In this document: piece after piece, positions 34,925 to 39,607 of the stretch
Position numbering within the stretch: the stretch's first letter is position 1
How the letters are laid out: each line of letters begins with the position of its first letter
Notes under the pieces: model-generated
Database searches by the model: none
What the model saw: the letters and a program-made list of their open reading frames with translations, nothing else
What the model was told of the DNA's origin: nothing
NCBI GenBank assembly: GCA_027067135.1
Contig: JAMOMJ010000064.1
Coordinates: 1-39,607, forward strand
DNA from: Cyclobacteriaceae bacterium
Lineage (GTDB): Bacteria > Bacteroidota > Bacteroidia > Cytophagales > Cyclobacteriaceae
Direction of reading: 5' to 3'
DNA length: 39,607 bases
Translations under genes and position numbers: made by a program

Positions 34925-34955
34925 TGTTATCGTTATTTTGATATACAAAAGTAAT

Positions 34956-35026
34956 GGCGTTGTGGCCGAGTGGCTAGGCAGAGGTCTGCAAAACCTTGTA
35001 CAGCGGTTCGAATCCGCTCAACGCCT
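34956..35026 (+). tRNA. tRNA-Cys (anticodon GCA)
   Basis: The acceptor stem GGCGTTG pairs with CAACGCC (35019-35025), with T as the discriminator base. The D-arm is GCC...GGC. The anticodon arm is GAGGT-CTGCAAA-ACCTT, giving GCA. The T-arm is AGCGG-TTCGAAT-CCGCT. No CCA is encoded, so CCA must be added later. Confidence 0.95.
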
Positions 35027-35149
35027 CATTATAAGCCTCCGCTAGCTAGCGGAGGCTTTTTTTGTGCATAAAAATCTGTTGAAACTTGTTTCAGAAAGAT
35101 TTTTATGCACAAAAAAAGCGATGATTGTAAATCATCAAGGCTTATAATG
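35027..35149. repeat. Nested palindromic element directly after tRNA-Cys
   Basis: The outer arms CATTATAAGCCT (35027-35038) and AGGCTTATAATG (35138-35149) are perfect inverted repeats. Inside are three palindromes: a 13-base-arm hairpin (35033-35058), a perfect 21-base-arm hairpin (35057-35077 with 35097-35117) enclosing TGAAAC/GTTTCA, and GATGATT-GTA-AATCATC (35120-35136). The first inner hairpin shares bases with the outer arm, so the two are alternative folds. The element begins at the base after the tRNA discriminator. Confidence 0.85.
35033..35063 (+). terminator. Rho-independent terminator of tRNA-Cys
   Basis: A perfect palindrome with arms AAGCCTCCGCTAG and CTAGCGGAGGCTT (35033-35058) is followed by T residues to 35063. 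It starts 7 bases after the tRNA. Its left arm also belongs to the outer arm of the 35027-35149 element. Confidence 0.85.
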
Positions 35150-35298
35150 TTGGTTCACCCAAAACCGGATCAGCGGAGCTAATCCACTTCAAAGTCAAAA
35201 GTTGAAACTTGTTTCAGAAAGATTTTTATGCACAAAAAAAGCGATGATTGTAAATCATCAGGGCTTATAATGTTGGTTCACCCAAAACAGGATCAGCG
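35078..35298. repeat. 98-base direct repeat, two copies, 123-base period
   Basis: Copy 1 is 35078-35175 and copy 2 is 35201-35298. Both start GTTGAAACTTGTTTCAG and end GATCAGCG. I see two mismatches (CATCAAGG/CATCAGGG and AACCGG/AACAGG). They are separated by 25 unrelated bases. Each copy holds the GATGATT...AATCATC hairpin and the right arm of the long hairpin; copy 2 lacks the left arm. No coding frame was seen. Confidence 0.9.
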
Positions 35299-35324
35299 AA
35301 ACAAACCTCTTTATGGCCTGCGTC

Positions 35325-35371
35325 ATTGCCGAGCGTAAGACTCGGCAATCTCTCTGGGCTCAACCGAGCCC
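35325..35371. repeat. Two adjacent palindromes upstream of pyrR
   Basis: ATTGCCGAG (35325-35333) pairs perfectly with CTCGGCAAT (35341-35349), and GGGCTC-AACC-GAGCCC spans 35356-35371. The first looks like another REP-type element (CGTCATTGCC...). Both lie upstream of the pyrR -7 box, so they should not be in the pyrR message. Confidence 0.8.
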
Positions 35372-35428
35372 ATTATTAATTCACAAGTATTTTTACATTG
35401 TCTCGTTTCACACACCAAAAATCTTTTC

Positions 35429-35436
35429 TATCTTTG
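35429..35436 (+). promoter_or_regulatory. Bacteroidota -7 box for pyrRB
   Basis: TATCTTTG fits TAnnTTTG and is 13 bases before the pyrR ATG, so the leader is only a few bases long. Confidence 0.65.
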
Positions 35437-35449
35437 CAATCAATATACC

Positions 35450-35998
35450 ATGCAAAAGCGATTAATACTCAACCCCGACCTGCTTTCCATTACCATAAAT
35501 CGCCTTTGCCATCAATTAATAGAAAATCACAGATCTTTTGATAATACGGTTTTAGTTGGCTTACAACCACGAGGAGCCTTTTTGTTAGAACTCATTCTTG
35601 TTCAGCTAAAAAAGCTAACAGGTGTTGATATTACCTACGGTTATTTAGATTCAACTTTTCATAGAGACGATTTTAGACGGCTTGATATACCTCCAAAAGC
35701 CCACGAAACTAAGATGAATTTTGTGGTGGAGGATAAACAAGTAATTTTAATTGACGATGTGTTATTTACAGGCCGTTCTGTACGTTCGGCAATGGATGCC
35801 CTTTTGGCTTTTGGAAGACCTCAAAAAGTAGAACTTTTGGTTTTAATAGATAGAAAGTATTCGCGAGATGTGCCCTTGGCTCCAAATTATGTAGGAAAAG
35901 AAGTTAATACATTAGCACATCAAAAAGTATTGGTTCAGCTCGAACCTGATAAACAAAATAAAGTTTGGTTAATAAACGAAGAAAATGACGCAGCTTAG
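35450..35998 (+). CDS. pyrR: PyrR: pyrimidine regulator / uracil phosphoribosyltransferase
   Basis: A 182-residue type I phosphoribosyltransferase. The PRPP-binding loop is [14 protein letters not shown] (98-111), with [13 protein letters not shown] and GLQPRGAFL further upstream; these fit PyrR, which uses UMP as signal and can make UMP from uracil. In Firmicutes PyrR attenuates pyr operons by binding leader RNA. Here the inferred leader is too short to hold such a site, so either control acts elsewhere or the enzyme role dominates. The end overlaps pyrB by 14 bases. Confidence 0.93.
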   Translation: MQKRLILNPDLLSITINRLCHQLIENHRSFDNTVLVGLQPRGAFLLELILVQLKKLTGVDITYGYLDSTFHRDDFRRLDIPPKAHETKMNFVVEDKQVILIDDVLFTGRSVRSAMDALLAFGRPQKVELLVLIDRKYSRDVPLAPNYVGKEVNTLAHQKVLVQLEPDKQNKVWLINEENDAA

Positions 35999-36911
35999 TC
36001 AGAAGCACCTATTGGGAATTAAAGATTTGACCGAAAAGGATATTCAATTAATATTTGACACTGCCGATACATTTAAAGAAGTTATTAATCGCCCTATTAA
36101 AAAAGTTCCATCTCTTAGAGATATTACCATTGCCAATGTCTTTTTTGAAAACTCAACACGTACCCGACTTTCCTTTGAGCTAGCAGAGAAAAGACTCTCA
36201 GCCGATGTAATTAATTTTTCTGCTTCTTCGAGCTCCCTCAAAAAAGGAGAAACTTTGCTTGATACCGTAAATAATATCTTAGCCATGAAAGTGGATATGG
36301 TGGTAATGCGGCATGCTAGTCCAGGTGCACCTCACTTCCTTTCACGCTATATCGATGCTAATATTGTAAATGCAGGAGATGGAACCCATGAACACCCAAC
36401 TCAAGCCTTATTAGATACTTATTCGATTAGAGAACGGTTTGGTAATGTAGCTGGCTTAAAAGTGGCTATTATTGGTGATATTCTTCATTCAAGAGTAGCC
36501 ATTTCTAATATTTTTGCACTTAAAAAATTAGGAGCCGAAGTTATGGTTTGTGGCCCTAACACATTACTTCCCAAACATATTCAATCCTTGGGTGTAAAAG
36601 TAGAGCTCGATGTATTTAAAGCACTACAGTGGTGCGATGTAGCCAATGTGTTACGCATTCAATTAGAGCGGCAGCAAATTAAATATTTTCCATCACTTAG
36701 AGAGTATTCCCTTTATTATGGCATTAATCTTAGCATGCTTCAAAAGCTGGATAAGGAGATTACGATTATGCATCCTGGCCCAATTAACAGAGGTGTAGAG
36801 CTAAGTAGCGATGTAGCAGACTCTAACCATGCTATTATTCTTGACCAAGTGGAGAATGGAGTTGCTACGCGAATGGCTGTACTCTACTTATTGGCAAGTC
36901 AAAAACAGTAA
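35985..36911 (+). CDS. pyrB: Aspartate carbamoyltransferase catalytic subunit
   Basis: A 308-residue enzyme making N-carbamoyl-aspartate from carbamoyl phosphate and aspartate, the committed step of pyrimidine synthesis. Carbamoyl-phosphate-binding STRTR is at residues 57-61 ([11 protein letters not shown]), with [21 protein letters not shown] and [11 protein letters not shown]. The length is normal for a catalytic chain. No pyrI regulatory subunit follows. It overlaps pyrR and forms a two-gene operon. Confidence 0.97.
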   Translation: MTQLSQKHLLGIKDLTEKDIQLIFDTADTFKEVINRPIKKVPSLRDITIANVFFENSTRTRLSFELAEKRLSADVINFSASSSSLKKGETLLDTVNNILAMKVDMVVMRHASPGAPHFLSRYIDANIVNAGDGTHEHPTQALLDTYSIRERFGNVAGLKVAIIGDILHSRVAISNIFALKKLGAEVMVCGPNTLLPKHIQSLGVKVELDVFKALQWCDVANVLRIQLERQQIKYFPSLREYSLYYGINLSMLQKLDKEITIMHPGPINRGVELSSDVADSNHAIILDQVENGVATRMAVLYLLASQKQ

Positions 36912-36973
36912 CTGGTGTAATTCTAAATTAGAGAATCCCTTTTCTTGAATACTCTTTTTAATAAGTGATTTGG

Positions 36974-36981
36974 TATTTTTG
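36974..36981 (+). promoter_or_regulatory. Bacteroidota -7 box for the CHAT gene
   Basis: TATTTTTG fits TAnnTTTG and lies 17 bases before the ATG at 36999. Confidence 0.55.
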
Positions 36982-36998
36982 ATTATAAATTAATCATT

Positions 36999-39607
36999 AT
37001 GCGAACCATACTATTTTTATTACTTCTATCTCCTATTTTTTCGTATGCACAGTTTGGTAAATTACTAGACAAAGCAGCTTCTGCAGGGCTTAAAAAAGGT
37101 ACAGAAATGATGTCTGATCATCTGCGTAAAACCAGAGAAAAATTTGACACTACAAGTTTTAACTATTCTGTTTCTTTTAGTGATGTATCTGCTCAGTACG
37201 AAGACAAAGAAAAGCTGGATGATGTAACTAATGTAGCAAGTATTTACCTCGATGAGGATAAAGATAAAACACTCTTAGAAGAGGCTAGAGAACAGATTGA
37301 TATGGGGGAGATGTACTATGCTACTAATGCATTTGAGCTTGCACAAGTATCTTTTTTTGTTGCCTTAGGCATTTTAGAGTTAGAAGGAAACCAAACAAAT
37401 TTAATGTACCCACGGGTTATTGCAGATTTAGGGATGCTCTATAATGGCATGGGTAGATATGATTTGGCTATGGAATTTACTACAAAGGCTCTCGAATCGC
37501 GCAAAGAGCTGAGAGGTGAGAATAGTGTTGATTACGCTGCATCCTTAAACAACTTAGCGGTGCTTTATAAAAACATGGGCGATTTTAATGAGGCGGAATC
37601 AAAGCTGACTGAAACGCTAAAAATCAATGAACAAGTTTCAGGAAAATCGTCTATGGCCTATGCCATAACTTTGAATAATAGGGGCGTTTTGTTTCAAAAT
37701 TTGGGTAGGTACAAAGAGGCGGAAAGGGATATTAAAGAATGTCTTTCTGTAGCTGCAGAAAATATGAGTACTAAGTCGTTAAAGTATGCCAGATTTCAAA
37801 CAAATTTAGGATTACTCTACCAGCAGCAGCAAAAATATGATGAAGCAGAAGAAATTTTTCAGTCTGCGATTAATGCAGTTTCTCGTAATCCCCTGAAAAG
37901 CAAAAAGTCGAACCCTGACTATGCTCATTTATTAGAGATAAAGGCATCGCTTTACATGGAAATTGAAAAGTATGATGAGGCAGAAAATCTTCTACTTGAA
38001 GCTTTGGCGGTTTATGAGAAAAAATTTGGAAAAAGCTTTTCAGGCTATGGCCTTGCAGAAGCTCGTTTGGGTGCACTATATCGTAATCAGGGAAATTTAA
38101 AGGAAGCTGGCACAAGGTTAATATCTGCTAAACGAATTTTGAAAAACACGTATGGAGATAACCATCCGCATTATGTGGAGGCAATAACTGAGCTAGCTCT
38201 TGTAAATTGGCAGGAAGGTAATATTGAAATGGCGGATGAGCTGTTTAAACAATCGATTGACCAATCCTTAAAATTTGTTTCTGAGTATTTTGCTCCTATG
38301 AGCGATGTTGAAAAAGCAGCGTATTGGAAAACACTGCGACCTCGATTTGAAAAGTATTTTGCATTTACTACAGATGTTGGCAAGACTAATTCCGAAGTTA
38401 TTAAAACAGCCATAAATTATCGGTTAGCTACTAAAGCTATGCTTCTCTCCAGTACCACTAAGGTTAAATCTTCTATTTTAAATAGTGGAGACGATAATTT
38501 GATTGAAACCTATAATTCTTGGTTGGATAATAAACGCCAATTGGCACTTTACTATTCTATGAGTAAAGAAGACCTAAAAGTGCAAAAAGTAAATACCGAT
38601 TCGATTGCAACGGTAACAAATCAACTTGAGAAAGAACTCTCCCAAAAGTCAGGCATTTTTAGTGAAGCTTACAAGAGTAAAGCACCCGTATTAGCTGATG
38701 TTCAAGGCAAATTAAAAGGCGGAGAGGCCGCTGTTGAAATTATTAGGGTTGGATATTCTCTCGATGACCAAATCGCAAAATATATGGCATTGGTCGTAAA
38801 GCCTTCTGAGATAAAAATGGTGGTTTTAAGCAATGGAGATCAGCTAGAAACAAGGTATTTTAAATATTTTAGAAATGCAATTAAACTTAAACGAGCAGAT
38901 GGATTTAGTTACAATCAGTTTTGGAAGCCAATTGCAAATGAACTAGCAGGTGTTAGTTTAATTTATTTATCGTCAGATGGGGTTTATAACCAACTGAGTG
39001 TAAATTCTTTTAAAAATGAGCAAGGAGGCTATGTACTTGATGATTTAACCATATTAAACGTGAGTAGTTTACGTTCTCTAGTTGAGCACCATACTAACCA
39101 AAACACATCTGCTAAAACGGCTTTGCTAGTGGGTAACCCTACTTATGGCACGCCAGATATTTCTCCTTTGCCTGGTACAGGTAAGGAAATTGCTGCGGTT
39201 TCAACAATTCTAAAGGCCAATGGTTTTAAAAATACCGTTTATGAACATGCAGAAGCTACGGAGCAAAAAATTAAGGAAGCTAAAAGCCCGAAGTTGCTTC
39301 ATATTGCAACACACGGTTTTTTTGTTGAAAATGTAAAAGCGAATAATAATAAAGTATTTAGTGTGCCCCTAAATAATATTAATGAAAACGTATTATTAAA
39401 ATCTGGATTATTGTTAGCTAATGCAGGTAAAATGGATTTAAATGCAGGCGGCAATAATGGTGTGTTAACCGCTTATGAGGCTATGAATTTGGATTTAACC
39501 AACACTGATTTAGTAGTATTAAGTGCTTGCGAAACTGGCCTTGGCGATATTATGTTGGGCGAGGGAGTGTATGGCTTGCAGCGTTCTTTCGAAGTAGCCG
39601 GTGCAAA
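36999..39607 (+). CDS. Secreted TPR-CHAT protein (truncated by window end)
   Basis: 869 codons are visible. A signal peptide (MRTILFLLLLSPIFSYAQ) is followed by a long tetratricopeptide-repeat region, about residues 105-420 (for example YAASLNNLAVLYKNMGDFNE and YAITLNNRGVLFQNLGRYKE). A CHAT caspase-like domain follows from about 570. The catalytic dyad is visible: His772 in HIATHGFF and Cys844 in LSACETGLGD. CHAT proteases act in peptide processing and in defence (for example Craspase), but secreted TPR-CHAT proteins are common in Bacteroidota with unknown targets. The C-terminus lies beyond the window. Confidence 0.9.
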   Translation, partial: MRTILFLLLLSPIFSYAQFGKLLDKAASAGLKKGTEMMSDHLRKTREKFDTTSFNYSVSFSDVSAQYEDKEKLDDVTNVASIYLDEDKDKTLLEEAREQIDMGEMYYATNAFELAQVSFFVALGILELEGNQTNLMYPRVIADLGMLYNGMGRYDLAMEFTTKALESRKELRGENSVDYAASLNNLAVLYKNMGDFNEAESKLTETLKINEQVSGKSSMAYAITLNNRGVLFQNLGRYKEAERDIKECLSVAAENMSTKSLKYARFQTNLGLLYQQQQKYDEAEEIFQSAINAVSRNPLKSKKSNPDYAHLLEIKASLYMEIEKYDEAENLLLEALAVYEKKFGKSFSGYGLAEARLGALYRNQGNLKEAGTRLISAKRILKNTYGDNHPHYVEAITELALVNWQEGNIEMADELFKQSIDQSLKFVSEYFAPMSDVEKAAYWKTLRPRFEKYFAFTTDVGKTNSEVIKTAINYRLATKAMLLSSTTKVKSSILNSGDDNLIETYNSWLDNKRQLALYYSMSKEDLKVQKVNTDSIATVTNQLEKELSQKSGIFSEAYKSKAPVLADVQGKLKGGEAAVEIIRVGYSLDDQIAKYMALVVKPSEIKMVVLSNGDQLETRYFKYFRNAIKLKRADGFSYNQFWKPIANELAGVSLIYLSSDGVYNQLSVNSFKNEQGGYVLDDLTILNVSSLRSLVEHHTNQNTSAKTALLVGNPTYGTPDISPLPGTGKEIAAVSTILKANGFKNTVYEHAEATEQKIKEAKSPKLLHIATHGFFVENVKANNNKVFSVPLNNINENVLLKSGLLLANAGKMDLNAGGNNGVLTAYEAMNLDLTNTDLVVLSACETGLGDIMLGEGVYGLQRSFEVAGA

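Noticed and set aside
35027-35371. A CRISPR array between tRNA-Cys and pyrR
   Set aside because: There are only two long repeat copies, of 98 bases, with one 25-base gap and no cas genes; the repeats are palindromic elements.
36920-36945. A terminator hairpin after pyrB
   Set aside because: ATTCT...AGAAT is short and AT-only; it is too weak to call.

Overview
The window is a stretch of chromosome from a member of the Bacteroidota, most likely the Cytophagales or a close relative. The evidence is low GC content, many copies of the Bacteroidota -7 promoter word TAnnTTTG just upstream of genes, almost no Shine-Dalgarno sequences, Bacteroidota-type protein families (carboxypeptidase-like regulatory domain, long LptD, DivIVA-domain protein, a rpsA gene with a long charged tail), and lysS, valS, aroA and aroB of the expected kind. 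Species cannot be named from the sequence alone.

Layout. Bases 1-1145 are a graveyard: an IS66-like N-terminal fragment, the decayed 3' end of a DUF4143-type AAA ATPase gene and palindromic repeats. Bases 1146-7010 hold an outer-membrane barrel protein, then a minus-strand pair made of a secreted fusion of a carboxypeptidase-regulatory module with a complete oligopeptidase B, followed by an erythromycin-esterase-family protein. Bases 7107-9728 are valS. Bases 9736-10430 are a small GxxExxY gene framed by related palindromes, which looks like a mobile unit. Bases 10434-16000 contain two minus-strand envelope proteins, a TPMT-like methyltransferase, aroA and a DUF3817 membrane protein, a tiny membrane protein and aroB. 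Proline dehydrogenase and lysS follow. Bases 18994-23710 form a cell-envelope cluster: lptD divergent from an Amidase_3 cell-wall amidase and an MCE lipid-transport protein. A carboxyltransferase and a SirB1-like protein come next. Bases 26423-32404 hold OsmC, a phosphopantetheinyl transferase, WD40, DivIVA, folB, an IscA-like protein and a five-gene plus-strand run ending in dtd and a MazG-like hydrolase. Bases 32459-36911 hold rpsA, tRNA-Cys, a dense palindrome cluster and the pyrR-pyrB operon. The right edge is cut inside a secreted TPR-CHAT protein.

Most genes are ordinary housekeeping genes. The unusual material is (i) several families of palindromic elements, one of which seems to have entered the coding sequence of rpsA in frame and another the DUF4143 pseudogene; (ii) a 123-base nested palindrome directly after tRNA-Cys, part of which is repeated 123 bases downstream; (iii) the oligopeptidase B fusion, whose catalytic triad spacing is intact; and (iv) a possible leader peptide plus pseudoknot in the rpsA 5' leader. 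I did not see a complete new defence or biosynthetic system; the palindromic elements are the best candidates for something undescribed.
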